NCBI RefSeq assembly: GCF_018917145.1
Contig: NZ_JAHLOD010000007.1
Coordinates: 34,653 to 98,652, forward strand
Origin: Clostridium bornimense
Lineage (GTDB): Bacteria; Bacillota; Clostridia; Clostridiales; Clostridiaceae
DNA: 64,000 bases
Direction of reading: 5' to 3'
Shown: one piece after another, positions 17,398 through 26,677 of the stretch
Layout of the letters: each line of letters begins with the position of its first letter
How positions within the stretch are numbered: the first letter of the stretch is position 1
Notes under the pieces: model-generated
What the model was told of the DNA's origin: nothing
The model's input: only the letters and a program-made list of their open reading frames with translations
Databases searched by the model: none
Position numbers and translations under genes: made by a program

Positions 17398-18963
17398 ATG
17401 AAGCAAAAGTCTCTGGGAAGAGGTATAGTAATTCTTTCTATATCAAGTATTATATTAAAATTGTTATCATCAATATATATGCCGATATTATCATTAATAT
17501 TAAAAGATGAGGGTATGGCAATATATAATATTGGGTACAACTATTTTGTTTTTCTATTTGCAATAACAAGTTTAGGATTTCAACCTGTAATTACAAAGCT
17601 TGTTGTAGAAGAAAAAACAAAGAAGTCTGGTAGAGTTTTTGAAGTACTCAATGAGTCAAAGAGATTTTTGATGATCTTAGGAGCTATAGTAAGTATATTA
17701 TTTATCATATTATCAAAGTCACTTTCTGTGATTGCTAATAGCAAAGATGTTATAAATGTTATTATTTTTTTAGCGCCAGCAATTTTCTTTGCTGCAGTAT
17801 TAACTTCCTATAGAGGTTTTTTTCAAGGAGATAATAATATAGATGATCTTGTTATATCTAATATTATTGAACAAGTATTTAATGTAGCAATAAGTTTGAT
17901 TTTTGCATCATTATTAATAAAAGTTTCTATTTCCTTCGGAAGCGCCGGGGGTACAATCGGTACAACAATCGGGGCTATTGGAGCGATAATGTTTCTTAGA
18001 TATTCATTAAACAGAAGATACCCAGAGTATAAAAAATCATATGATAATAGGATTTTGAAGAGACTACTTATAACTTCAATACCGTTTGTATTAATAGCAG
18101 CGATACAGAATCTATCAAATATAGTAGATACAGTGGCGGTAAAAAATTTAGTTGGTATTGATAGCGATATTAAAATTGCAACATTGGGATATTACTTATC
18201 GATAGTAAATATACCATTAGTAATAATAACTTCTTTAGGTGTTGGAATTTATCCCAAAATAATTGAAGGGTATGTAAAAAAGGATAAAGATGAATTAACA
18301 GTGCAAACATCATATTGTTATAAGTTAATTTATACAATTACTATACCATCAATATGTGGAATTATGATTTTTGCAAAAGATATATTTAAATTTCTATATG
18401 GAAGGAACTTTGGAAGTGAAATATTAATGATAGGCGCCATTGCATTAATATTTATGTCACTTTCTACAATTCAAAATATAATTATTCAAGGGATAAATGA
18501 ACTTAAGTATATTATATCAGTAGGTATATTATCAATTTTAATAAAGACAGCATTAAATTTAATGCTTATTAGAATTGATAATATAAATGTTATCGGTTCT
18601 GTTATTAGTACAATAGTGGCTTTAGCGGTAGTTTCTAATTTAAATCATATTAAACTAGAGAAAGCCTTTGAAGTTAAAATTCCACTTGTTAGGCAAGGTA
18701 GAAAAGCATTACTAGCCTCAATAATTATGAGTATATCATTAATTTTGATAAGATATGTATTTTTAAATAATTTTATTGTGAATAACTATACAAGAGTTAA
18801 TGTAGGAATAATTCTGTTTTTACTTATAATCATTGGTGGAATAATATATTTTGTAGCATTACTTTTTATTGGCGGTATTACTAAGTATGAATTAGATATT
18901 GTTTCTATTAAGATATATGAAAAGTTACCAAAGGGTTTAAAAGATAAAGTAGTTATACAGTAA
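17398..18963 (+). CDS. MOP-superfamily lipid-linked saccharide flippase (SpoVB/MurJ-like)
   Basis: The product has 521 residues and about 14 hydrophobic segments. The start GRGIVILSISSIILKLLSSI, the SYRGFFQGDNN motif and the GGTIGTTIGAIGAI loop match the polysaccharide-biosynthesis/SpoVB-MurJ family, which flips lipid-linked cell-wall or surface glycan precursors. ATG 17398 follows GGAGG at six bases; an in-frame GTG twelve bases earlier is not needed. It could serve peptidoglycan export or spore cortex synthesis. The ABC transporter genes follow within 26 bases. Confidence 0.85.
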   Translation: MKQKSLGRGIVILSISSIILKLLSSIYMPILSLILKDEGMAIYNIGYNYFVFLFAITSLGFQPVITKLVVEEKTKKSGRVFEVLNESKRFLMILGAIVSILFIILSKSLSVIANSKDVINVIIFLAPAIFFAAVLTSYRGFFQGDNNIDDLVISNIIEQVFNVAISLIFASLLIKVSISFGSAGGTIGTTIGAIGAIMFLRYSLNRRYPEYKKSYDNRILKRLLITSIPFVLIAAIQNLSNIVDTVAVKNLVGIDSDIKIATLGYYLSIVNIPLVIITSLGVGIYPKIIEGYVKKDKDELTVQTSYCYKLIYTITIPSICGIMIFAKDIFKFLYGRNFGSEILMIGAIALIFMSLSTIQNIIIQGINELKYIISVGILSILIKTALNLMLIRIDNINVIGSVISTIVALAVVSNLNHIKLEKAFEVKIPLVRQGRKALLASIIMSISLILIRYVFLNNFIVNNYTRVNVGIILFLLIIIGGIIYFVALLFIGGITKYELDIVSIKIYEKLPKGLKDKVVIQ

Positions 18964-18989
18964 AGGTATGAAGAAAGGTGGTTAAGTTA

Positions 18990-19862
18990 ATGAGAGAGAC
19001 ATCTTCGAAGTACATACTTAAATTAAAAAATATTAGAAAAGAATATGCAAATTTTGTTCTTGATAATGTAGATTTTGAACTAAGGGAGGGTAGTATAACA
19101 GGTTTTATAGGTTGTAATGGAGCAGGAAAATCTACAACATTAAACATTATAATGAATCTAATAAAACCAACTAGTGGTGAAATATATTATTATGATCAAC
19201 TTATTAATGATAATGATAAAATTGACATTGGATATATTGGAGAGACACAAGGTATATATCCAGAATTAAAATTAAAAGAATTAAGTAAATTTGTAAAAAG
19301 AACATATAAAGATAATTGGAATAATGAAAGATATGATTTATTTATAAATAAAATTTTTAAACTTGATGAAAATAGAAAGATTAAAGAATTATCTACTGGG
19401 ATGAGAATTAAGTATTTTATATCTTTAACATTGGCGCATAATCCTAAATTATTAATTTTGGACGAGCCAACAACTGGGTTAGATCCAAGTGCACGTATTG
19501 AGCTTTTAGATATATTGAAAGATATTAATAAAAAATATAATACAACTATAATTATATCATCACATATAATAGAGGATATTGAGTCTATTGCAGATGATGT
19601 AATCTTTATAGATAAAGGAAAAATTATTATAAAAGAAAAGAAAAATTCATTAATGAATGACTATGTAAAGATTAGTATAAAAGATATAGATAGCGAAGAT
19701 GATGAATTAGTAAGAGAGAATGGAATTAGATTTAATAAATACTATGTAATAAAGTCTAATTATATAAAGAATTTTAAGAATAAAAGATATGAGAGTATTT
19801 CGATAACGGATTTCTTTAAAATAATAAAAAATGAGGAGTTTGATTATGATATCACTAATTAG
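18990..19862 (+). CDS. ABC transporter ATP-binding protein (YtrB/BcrA-like)
   Basis: The product has 290 residues. Walker A is GCNGAGKS (41-48), the signature region LSTGMRIKYFISLTLA is a variant of LSGGQ as in YtrB-type proteins, Walker B LLILDEPTTGLD follows, and the H-loop is ISSHIIED. The start is ATG 18990, since AAAGGTGG lies 7-9 bases upstream; an in-frame GTG at 18978 lies inside that SD. The stop overlaps the next gene by 17 bases, so ATPase and permease are coupled. These systems often export antimicrobial peptides or cell-envelope compounds; the substrate is unknown. Confidence 0.88.
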   Translation: MRETSSKYILKLKNIRKEYANFVLDNVDFELREGSITGFIGCNGAGKSTTLNIIMNLIKPTSGEIYYYDQLINDNDKIDIGYIGETQGIYPELKLKELSKFVKRTYKDNWNNERYDLFINKIFKLDENRKIKELSTGMRIKYFISLTLAHNPKLLILDEPTTGLDPSARIELLDILKDINKKYNTTIIISSHIIEDIESIADDVIFIDKGKIIIKEKKNSLMNDYVKISIKDIDSEDDELVRENGIRFNKYYVIKSNYIKNFKNKRYESISITDFFKIIKNEEFDYDITN

Positions 19863-20469
19863 TAAGGATTTCATGTTGATTAAAAAGTATTTATTATTTA
19901 CTATTTTATATTTAATTGCTTTTCCGATATTTATATATTTTGATGGAGATAATAAATATTATTTAATTAATTTATTTGTCCCTTTTTTTAGTCAAGCATT
20001 TATTATAGGCAAGATGTGTTATATAGAAGATAGTTTAGAGGTAAAAAAATTTATAAAAACATTACCGATTAAATCTAACTTACTAGTAATAGCCAAGTAC
20101 ATAGAAACAATTTTAATACTTTTAGTATGTCAAATATATTGTGTAGTAATTAATATTATTGTATATAAATCAGTAGATATTAGCATTATACTTAAAGCAA
20201 ATTTAATTATATTTATAGGGATACTTATATATGGAATATTATATTTAACTATCTATTATTTTAAAGGATATTTTTTAGCGCAAAATAGTTTTGTGATATT
20301 TTTTGCTTTGATATTTGTAATCGATTCGTTGTTGAAAAAATATGATATTAAAATTGAAAGTTTAATTAATAAAAGTAATAGTATTTTAATAAGTGCGGTA
20401 TTAGTTGCAGTTGCTGTATTATTTATAGGATACTTTGTATGTATAAAGTTAATGGATAGAGAAAGTTAA
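19846..20469 (+). CDS. ABC-2 type transporter permease
   Basis: The product has 207 residues with six hydrophobic segments (for example LLFTILYLIAFPIFIYF and ILISAVLVAVAVLFIGYFV). The pattern of IEDSLEVKKFIKTLPIKSNLLVIAKYIE between helices 2 and 3 is typical of ABC-2 permeases. ATG 19846 is preferred over 19831 because GAGGAG lies seven bases upstream. The gene overlaps the ATPase gene at its start, and its last four bases overlap the convergent UDG-like gene. Confidence 0.8.
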   Translation: MISLISKDFMLIKKYLLFTILYLIAFPIFIYFDGDNKYYLINLFVPFFSQAFIIGKMCYIEDSLEVKKFIKTLPIKSNLLVIAKYIETILILLVCQIYCVVINIIVYKSVDISIILKANLIIFIGILIYGILYLTIYYFKGYFLAQNSFVIFFALIFVIDSLLKKYDIKIESLINKSNSILISAVLVAVAVLFIGYFVCIKLMDRES

Positions 20470-21230
20470 CTCCTTTGTGATACAGTGAGATTTATTTTAT
20501 TTAAAATAAAATCCGTCATTGTGGCTTTGTTTTCTCTAAATTGAGTAAGTCTATTTACATTTGCCCCAGAAGGATGGGGAAATCCTTGTAACAATTGATT
20601 TGAAGATATTATTTTTTCAGCTTTTAGTTTAATTAGAACCTCTTCAACAGCTCTTCCTAGTGGAATCAATAAGACATTCTCGTGGTTATGTAGGCTTTCT
20701 AACTCATCAATGAAGTTTTCATAAACATATTTCATTAAGAAATTATTTTTTATAAGTTTTGGGCTATGACCTGAATAATTTTGTTTATTAATAAATACTG
20801 AATAAGGTATTAATGATACAGTATGAAGTAAATAATCTTTGGAAGAAAATAGTTCATTACAACTTACTATATTCAAAGCTTTATTTAACTTAATTTCATC
20901 TAACATAGATATAATATTTTTTCTAATAATACCACTGAATCTGCCAGAGTATTTACATTTATATTGAATATCTTTTATATCAGTGCCTAATGATAATTCT
21001 TTTCTTGCAGTAGCTATTGATGTACTCATTTGTTGAAAACCTGGAGTTATGCCTATTATAAATATTTTTGCATTGGAGTTTATATATTCATTATGTGATG
21101 CATAGTAAATTTCTATTTTATTACTCTTTTCAATTAAAAAATCTTTTGTGATAAGCTCTTCCTTTGTATACTTATCTTTAATTGGTAATTTCATTATTGC
21201 ATTTTTATAATCATACAATGTCTTTTTCAT
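20466..21230 (-). CDS. Uracil-DNA glycosylase superfamily-like protein, paralogue 1
   Basis: The product has 254 residues. IFIIGITPGFQQM resembles UDG motif 1 (G-x-x-PG) and GFPHPSGANVNR resembles motif 2 (HPS-x-x-x). VLLIPLGRAVEEVL sits between them as in the UDG fold. This suggests a DNA-glycosylase-like fold, though I cannot assign an exact family or a base specificity. A second copy, the same length and about two-thirds identical by eye, is encoded at 47530-48294. On the minus strand the start lies just after GGAGATTCT. It is convergent with the ABC permease with a 4-base overlap. Confidence 0.75.
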   Translation of the reverse strand: MKKTLYDYKNAIMKLPIKDKYTKEELITKDFLIEKSNKIEIYYASHNEYINSNAKIFIIGITPGFQQMSTSIATARKELSLGTDIKDIQYKCKYSGRFSGIIRKNIISMLDEIKLNKALNIVSCNELFSSKDYLLHTVSLIPYSVFINKQNYSGHSPKLIKNNFLMKYVYENFIDELESLHNHENVLLIPLGRAVEEVLIKLKAEKIISSNQLLQGFPHPSGANVNRLTQFRENKATMTDFILNKINLTVSQRS

Positions 21231-21437
21231 TAGAATCTCCTAGTTCATATAGTTTGTCATATTTATTATGTTTATTATTAGGCGAATATATTCAATTATT
21301 GTCTAATACAATATCAAATACTGATAAGATCAAAAGAAAACTTTTTGCAAAGATATATAGAATAAATATCAATAAATGGAATAAATAGTAAAGAAGTGGT
21401 ATAATAAATTTGTAATAATTAAATTGGAGGGGATTAT

Positions 21438-23099
21438 ATGGGAAAAAGAACAAAAAGATTATTATCACTTATTACTGTATGTTTATCTGTGATGGTGACA
21501 TTTCAAGGTAATGTAACTTATGCAGCGAAAGATAGTAGCAAATCAATTTTTTATAATAGTGCTAAGGAATATTCAGATGTTAAAGATCTAGATAATATCA
21601 ATGATGGAGAAATTCCAGAGGTCTATTTAGACGAAGAAGACAGTTGCAAATTCATTGATGGAAATTATACTAATATAAAAGTTGAAAATGAAAATGATGC
21701 TATTGAATCTATAAATAGTGTAAAAAAGTTGATGAAAATAGATTACCCAGAAAATGAATTTAAGGTGTTAAAAGTAAATAGTACAGAAGACTTAGTATCA
21801 TACAAATTGCAACAAGTATATAATGATATTCCTTTGTATGGTAGAGAGATTATAGTAGTTACAGATAAAGAAGGAAATACAACTTCTGTGGGTGGAAATT
21901 ACTTAGAAGATGTAAATGTAGATACTAATGCTAAGATAGGTAAAGAAGAAGTTAAAAATTATGCTGCTGGGGTATATGGAGATGATGCAAAAGTAAATGA
22001 TGGAGAGTTAACTATATATTCATTAAATGATTCAGAACCAATATTATGTTGGAAGGTTATGGTTGAAGGTACAAAGGACGGCTCACCTTACGCTTTAAAT
22101 TCATTTATTGATGCAACTACTGGAGAAGTAATCAATGAAGTATCATTATTGACTAAAGCTGAGCAAGGAAGTGGCAAAGATTTAAAAGGACAAAATAGAA
22201 CATTTAATATTAATAGGAAAAGTTATTGGTACAATACATATTATCAATTGTTTGATACTACAAGAAATATAAAAATATACAATGCAAATTATGGAAGAAT
22301 ACCAGGCAATATGATGACAAGTAATAGTAAGACATGGAATGATCCTGCGGCTGTATCAGCAATTTGTAATTTAGGTCATGTATATGATTATTATAATAAT
22401 AAATTAAAAAGAAAATCTTACGATGGAAATGGTGCACAAATCGTAGCAAGTATTCACTATAAGGAAAGTTATTGGAGCAATGGATATGATAATGCATTCT
22501 GGACACCTCAATACGAACAATTTGTTTTTGGTGATGGTGATAAAGTATTTACACCTTTAACAGGAGCATTGGATGTTATAGCTCATGAATTCACACATGC
22601 TGTGATAGAAAGAACTGCTAATTTACAATATCAAGGTCAATCTGGAGCATTAAATGAAGCTTATGCTGATATATTAGGTAATATAATTGAAGGAAAAAGT
22701 GATTTACAATGGCTATTAGGAGAAGACATTATGAAAAATGGGTTACCAGCATTAAGAAATATGTCTAATCCAGAAGCATTAGGACAACCAAGTAAAGTTG
22801 GTGGAAGATATTATGTAAATCCAAGTGATATTAATAATGATTACGGTGGGGTACATACAAATAGTGGTATTTTAAATCATGCTGCATATTTAATGTGGGA
22901 AAATGGTATAAAAGACAAAGATAAGTTAGCAAAATTATTTTATAACTCTTTATATATTATGAATTCTACTTCCAGTTTTGAAGATTGTAGAATAGCAGTA
23001 ACTAGTGCAGCAAATAATTTAGGTATGAATTCAAAAGAAAAACAAATTATAAACAATGCTTTTGATCAAGTTGGAATTAGTACAAAGAAATTAAATTAA
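21438..23099 (+). CDS. Secreted M4 (thermolysin-like) neutral metalloprotease
   Basis: The product has 553 residues. A signal peptide ends near residue 29 (NVTYAA). A propeptide follows, with an FTP domain (~95-150: VSYKLQQVYNDIPLYGREII) and a PepSY region to ~235. The catalytic domain carries HEFTH at residues 383-387 and the third zinc ligand E407 in NEAYAD, 24 residues after the first histidine as in thermolysin. GVHTNSGILNHAAYLM contains the catalytic histidine region. All key residues are present. It is a typical clostridial exported protease. GGAGGGG precedes the ATG, and a membrane-anchored propeptide-like gene follows. Confidence 0.95.
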   Translation: MGKRTKRLLSLITVCLSVMVTFQGNVTYAAKDSSKSIFYNSAKEYSDVKDLDNINDGEIPEVYLDEEDSCKFIDGNYTNIKVENENDAIESINSVKKLMKIDYPENEFKVLKVNSTEDLVSYKLQQVYNDIPLYGREIIVVTDKEGNTTSVGGNYLEDVNVDTNAKIGKEEVKNYAAGVYGDDAKVNDGELTIYSLNDSEPILCWKVMVEGTKDGSPYALNSFIDATTGEVINEVSLLTKAEQGSGKDLKGQNRTFNINRKSYWYNTYYQLFDTTRNIKIYNANYGRIPGNMMTSNSKTWNDPAAVSAICNLGHVYDYYNNKLKRKSYDGNGAQIVASIHYKESYWSNGYDNAFWTPQYEQFVFGDGDKVFTPLTGALDVIAHEFTHAVIERTANLQYQGQSGALNEAYADILGNIIEGKSDLQWLLGEDIMKNGLPALRNMSNPEALGQPSKVGGRYYVNPSDINNDYGGVHTNSGILNHAAYLMWENGIKDKDKLAKLFYNSLYIMNSTSSFEDCRIAVTSAANNLGMNSKEKQIINNAFDQVGISTKKLN

Positions 23100-23133
23100 T
23101 AATATATATATAGATGTAAAAGGAGGCAATATT

Positions 23134-23871
23134 ATTAGAAGTAAGATTATTGTTGGAGAAGTTATTTTAATTATTATACTTGTTGTTATAAGTTTATTTA
23201 TCTATAATAAAAATTTTTATATTGAAGAAAAAAAAGAAAAATATAAAGCCTATACTTTTGATGATTTGCAAAGCATAGAGTCTTATAATTTAGATAATTT
23301 AAAAGAGTTAAATGGTGGCATAAGTCCTACAATATATTATAATGAAGAGGGATTAGTCAAGGGTATATATGGGAAATATACAGATATGATTATTAATAAC
23401 GGAAAAGATGCCATTCATTCTTTATATAATATAAAAGATTTATTTGGAATGTATAATCCTGCTAAGGAATTTGTTTTAGATAAAGAAATGAGACAAGAAA
23501 ATCAAGTGATATATAGATTACAACAAGTATATAACGGATATTTAGTGTATTTAAATCAAATTATTATAACAGTAAATGAAAAAGGAGAAGCTACATCTAT
23601 ATCAGGAAAGTATACGCCTCTATCTAATATTAGTTTTGATAATAAGGTCGATAAAGAAGAAGCAATTGAAATTGCTAAGAAATATTCTGATGAATCTAAA
23701 GGAGCAAAGTACACAAGTGAAAAAGTAGTATACATACAAAATGATAATTCTGCTATAACTGCATGGATGATAAGATATAATAATATAAATAATATTACGA
23801 AAGAGAAAATTATATTTATTGATGCTGAAAGTGGAAAACTGTTATCAGAAATGCCATTAGTAATAAACTAG
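23134..23871 (+). CDS. Membrane-anchored FTP/PepSY propeptide-like protein, apparent ATT start
   Basis: The frame from 23134 gives about 245 residues. A single N-terminal membrane helix (GEVILIIILVVISLFIY) comes first. A region then parallels the propeptide of the upstream protease: VIYRLQQVYNGYLVYLNQII matches its FTP segment and TAWMIRYNN with FIDAESGKLL matches its PepSY segment. There is no catalytic domain. AAAGGAGG lies at 23119-23126 and the codon seven bases later is ATT (23134), where ATG would be expected. The first conventional start is TTG at 23266, which has no SD and would remove the membrane anchor. It may inhibit or chaperone the protease in trans. Confidence 0.7.
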   Translation: MRSKIIVGEVILIIILVVISLFIYNKNFYIEEKKEKYKAYTFDDLQSIESYNLDNLKELNGGISPTIYYNEEGLVKGIYGKYTDMIINNGKDAIHSLYNIKDLFGMYNPAKEFVLDKEMRQENQVIYRLQQVYNGYLVYLNQIIITVNEKGEATSISGKYTPLSNISFDNKVDKEEAIEIAKKYSDESKGAKYTSEKVVYIQNDNSAITAWMIRYNNINNITKEKIIFIDAESGKLLSEMPLVIN

Positions 23872-23889
23872 AAAGAATTAATATCAGAT

Positions 23890-23922
23890 AAAGAGAGGAA
23901 ATAGAAAAACCTCTCTTTTGTA
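23890..23922 (+). terminator. Intrinsic terminator after the propeptide-like gene
   Basis: AAAGAGAGG pairs with CCTCTCTTT across an 11-base loop, followed by a short T-rich tail. Confidence 0.65.
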
Positions 23923-24031
23923 GTTTTAAGTTAAGTATAGAATAAGAAGTAATTTTATAGAAACATGTTAGCATCTATATGCGTATATTGATAATGAATT
24001 TTTAATTATAGCATATAAAGGAGAGAAAATA

Positions 24032-25339
24032 ATGTTTTTAAAGTCTAGAAGATTTATTTCTAAAGTATTAGTAACTATAACGATGTTATCTATTGGTATT
24101 GTAGTGGAATCACCATATAAAGTTTTAGCTGCTAGTGATGCCACAATTAATTTGTCTCAAAGATATCAAACTATTAAAGGATTTGGAGGAATGAATCATC
24201 CTTCATGGGCAGGAGATTTAACAGCATCTCAAAGAGAAACAGTATTTGGTAATGGTAATAATCAATTAGGATTTAGCGTTCTAAGAATTCATGTTGATGA
24301 AAATAGAAATAATTGGAGTAAGGAATTGGCGACAGCAAAGGCAGATGTTGAAAAAGGTGCAATAGTTTTTGCATCACCATGGAATCCACCAAGTAATATG
24401 ACAGAAACCTTTAATCGCAATGGTAAACAAGCTAAAAGACTAAGACATGATAAATATGCTGATTATGCAAAACATCTAAATGATTTTGTTAATTATATGA
24501 AGAGTAATGGCGTTAATTTATATGCAATTTCTATAGCTAATGAGCCAGATTATGGGCATACTTGGACATGGTGGACAGCTAATGAAGTTCTTAATTTTAT
24601 GAAAAATAATGCAGGATCGATTAATTGTAAAGTTATTGCACCGGAATCATTTTCGTATAAAAAAGATATGTCAGATCCTATATTAAATGATTCTAGAGCA
24701 TTAGCAAATTTAGACATCCTTGGCGCACATTTATATGGTACAAGTTATAACAACTTTTCTTATCCACTTTTTCAACAAAAAGGTAGAGGAAAAGAACTTT
24801 GGATGACAGAGGTGTATTATCCAAATAGTAATAACAATTCAGCAGATAAGTGGCCTGAGGCATTAGACGTTTCTTATCATATAAATAAATCTATGACAAA
24901 GGGATTTCAAACATATGTGTGGTGGTATATTCATAGAAGTTATAGTCCGATGAAGGAAAATGGAACAATAAGTAAACGTGGTTATTGTATGGCGCAATTT
25001 TCTAAATTTATTCGTCCTGGGTATACAAGAGTTGGAGCTACTGAAAATCCAAATAATAATGTTACTGTATCAGCATATACTGGAAATGGAAAAGTAGTTG
25101 TTGTTGCTATTAATAAAGGTGGTTCAGTTAATCAAAAATTTGTAATTAATAATGGTAGTGTTAAAAGTGTAGAAAGCTATAGAACTTCTGGAAACGAGAA
25201 CTTAAAAAAGACATCTAATATTAATACAAATGGAAATAACTTCACAGCTAATCTTCCATCAAATAGTGTTACTACATTTGTTTGCTCATTAGGATCAGCA
25301 GGCCATGATAATCCAGTGATAATCCAGGTGAAAAAGTAA
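24032..25339 (+). CDS. GH30 glucuronoxylanase-like glycoside hydrolase, truncated by a frameshift
   Basis: The product has 435 residues as it stands. A signal peptide ends near residue 33 (VLAAS). The (beta/alpha)8 domain shows the acid/base glutamate E171 in ANEPDY and the nucleophile E260 in WMTEVYYP, and INLSQRYQTIKGFGGMNHPSWAGDL at the start is characteristic of XynC-type GH30_8 glucuronoxylanases. A beta-sandwich side domain follows to ~425. The frame then leaves the original one within a DNPG-rich linker. Restoring one G between 25316 and 25317 gives two tandem copies of GATAATCCAGGT and joins the downstream lectin domain. The catalytic part should still fold. Confidence 0.88.
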   Translation: MFLKSRRFISKVLVTITMLSIGIVVESPYKVLAASDATINLSQRYQTIKGFGGMNHPSWAGDLTASQRETVFGNGNNQLGFSVLRIHVDENRNNWSKELATAKADVEKGAIVFASPWNPPSNMTETFNRNGKQAKRLRHDKYADYAKHLNDFVNYMKSNGVNLYAISIANEPDYGHTWTWWTANEVLNFMKNNAGSINCKVIAPESFSYKKDMSDPILNDSRALANLDILGAHLYGTSYNNFSYPLFQQKGRGKELWMTEVYYPNSNNNSADKWPEALDVSYHINKSMTKGFQTYVWWYIHRSYSPMKENGTISKRGYCMAQFSKFIRPGYTRVGATENPNNNVTVSAYTGNGKVVVVAINKGGSVNQKFVINNGSVKSVESYRTSGNENLKKTSNINTNGNNFTANLPSNSVTTFVCSLGSAGHDNPVIIQVKK

Positions 25340-25785
25340 CAATAAAAGATGGATGGTATTATATTAAAAGTGTAAATTCACAAAAATATCTTCAAGTAAA
25401 AAATGATACAGGAAAAAATACTGCTAATATTGAAATTGGCACTGGAACAGGAAAGAATGGTCAAAGGTGGTATCTAAGAAATCTTGGAGATGGATATATA
25501 ACATTGAAAAGTGCATTAGGTGATTTTATGATTGATGTTGCCAATGGTGAAAATAAAGATGGAGCTAATATTCAACTTTATAAGGCATATTCAGGAACTG
25601 CACAACAATTTATGGTAAAAACTACTTCTCAAAACAATATATATATTATAGCAACTAAGAGTAGTAATGGTACAAAAGGGTTAGATGTATATGGAAATGG
25701 AACAGCAGATGGTACCAATGTATGTCAATGGACTTTAGGTCAGAATAAAAGAAATCAGCAGTGGCAATTTGAAGAGATAAGATAA
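25318..25785 (+). pseudogene. Ricin-type lectin domain cut off from the GH30 enzyme
   Basis: The reading frame DNPGEKVTIKDGWYYIKSVN continues for 155 codons with three lectin-like repeats. These include QLYKAYSGTAQQF and CQWTLGQNKRNQQWQFEEI, the Q-x-W pattern of ricin-B/CBM13 domains. It resembles the lectin domain of the GH5 enzyme at 29605. It has no start codon or SD of its own and was the C-terminal carbohydrate-binding module of the GH30 gene before the one-base loss. Confidence 0.8.
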
Positions 25786-25797
25786 TATAATAGGCTT

Positions 25798-25836
25798 ATA
25801 GAGGATTAAGGTTAAAATTTTAATCCTCTATTTTTA
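25798..25836. terminator. Bidirectional terminator between the GH30 locus and the guanylate kinase gene
   Basis: ATAGAGGATTAA (25798-25809) pairs with TTAATCCTCTAT (25820-25831) with a T-run after it. It lies between two convergent genes. Confidence 0.75.
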
Positions 25837-25851
25837 TGTTAGAATAATATA

Positions 25852-26457
25852 TTACTTATCAATGTTTTCTTTTATAATAGTTAATGCTTTATCAAATACA
25901 GTATTTATATCATCATTACCATTTAAAATATAATCACATTTATCTCTAAAATCATAGAAATATTGTAGGTCTTCTAACCTTTCTTTAAGTTCAGCATCTC
26001 CTTGTTTTCTATTAAATTTCATTCTTTTTTCTATATTATCTAGGGATACATCAATAAAAATCTGTATAACATGATTTTTATATATGTTTTTTATAGTTTC
26101 AGCACCTTTTGGATCCATAACTAAAATTATAGATTTGCCATTAGCAGTTTGAACTTTTACTTCTTCCTTAGTTAGACCATAAAAATTATTATAAACTTCG
26201 GTATATTCTATGAATTCATTATTGTTTATTTTAGCAATAAAATCTTTTTTATTGTAAAAATGATAATCTACATGGTTTGTTTCACCGCTTCTTGGAAGTC
26301 TTGTAGTGCTAGTAATGCATTTATTAAGAATACCTATTTTTTTCAGCCTGTCTCTATTTTCTTTATTTATTTCTAAATCAATGTTTTCTCCAGAAAGAAA
26401 GTTTGCTAGGCTTGTTTTACCACTGGCACTTGGTCCTGTTAATGTAAATATCGTCAT
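25852..26457 (-). CDS. Guanylate kinase-like protein
   Basis: The product has 201 residues. P-loop GPSASGKTS (8-16) is followed by CITSTTRLPRSGETNHVDYHF, the GMP-binding segment with the conserved arginines and the glutamate, and YTEVYNNFYGLTKEEV, VMDPKGA and RMKFNRKQGDAELKERL for the lid. It is a full-length guanylate kinase (GMP + ATP to GDP + ADP). Since it is far from the usual rpoZ/gmk context and stands alone, it may be a second paralogue rather than the housekeeping gmk. AGGAGGTGTAACCCG precedes the start on the minus strand. Confidence 0.88.
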   Translation of the reverse strand: MTIFTLTGPSASGKTSLANFLSGENIDLEINKENRDRLKKIGILNKCITSTTRLPRSGETNHVDYHFYNKKDFIAKINNNEFIEYTEVYNNFYGLTKEEVKVQTANGKSIILVMDPKGAETIKNIYKNHVIQIFIDVSLDNIEKRMKFNRKQGDAELKERLEDLQYFYDFRDKCDYILNGNDDINTVFDKALTIIKENIDK

Positions 26458-26677
26458 CGGGTTACACCTCCTCTATTAAATTATTATACGGGTATATTTA
26501 AAGGTGGCAATATATTTTTTAGTATGTGAGTTTATATAGTAAATAAAATTTAAAGGAGTCACAAGAAATAAGTTTTTTACATATAGATCAAATTGACACT
26601 TAATATGTAAATTTATATAATAAAATAGAATAAATAGATAATTTTTCAATAAGTGCAAAATAGGGGAAGTGGTTATT

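Noticed and set aside
21232..21388. Plus-strand open stretch ending YIQLLSNTISNTDKIKRKLF and so on
   Set aside because: It looks somewhat protein-like but begins inside the promoter region of the UDG-like gene, has no start or SD, and no family is recognised. It could be a gene end fragment, but support is too thin.
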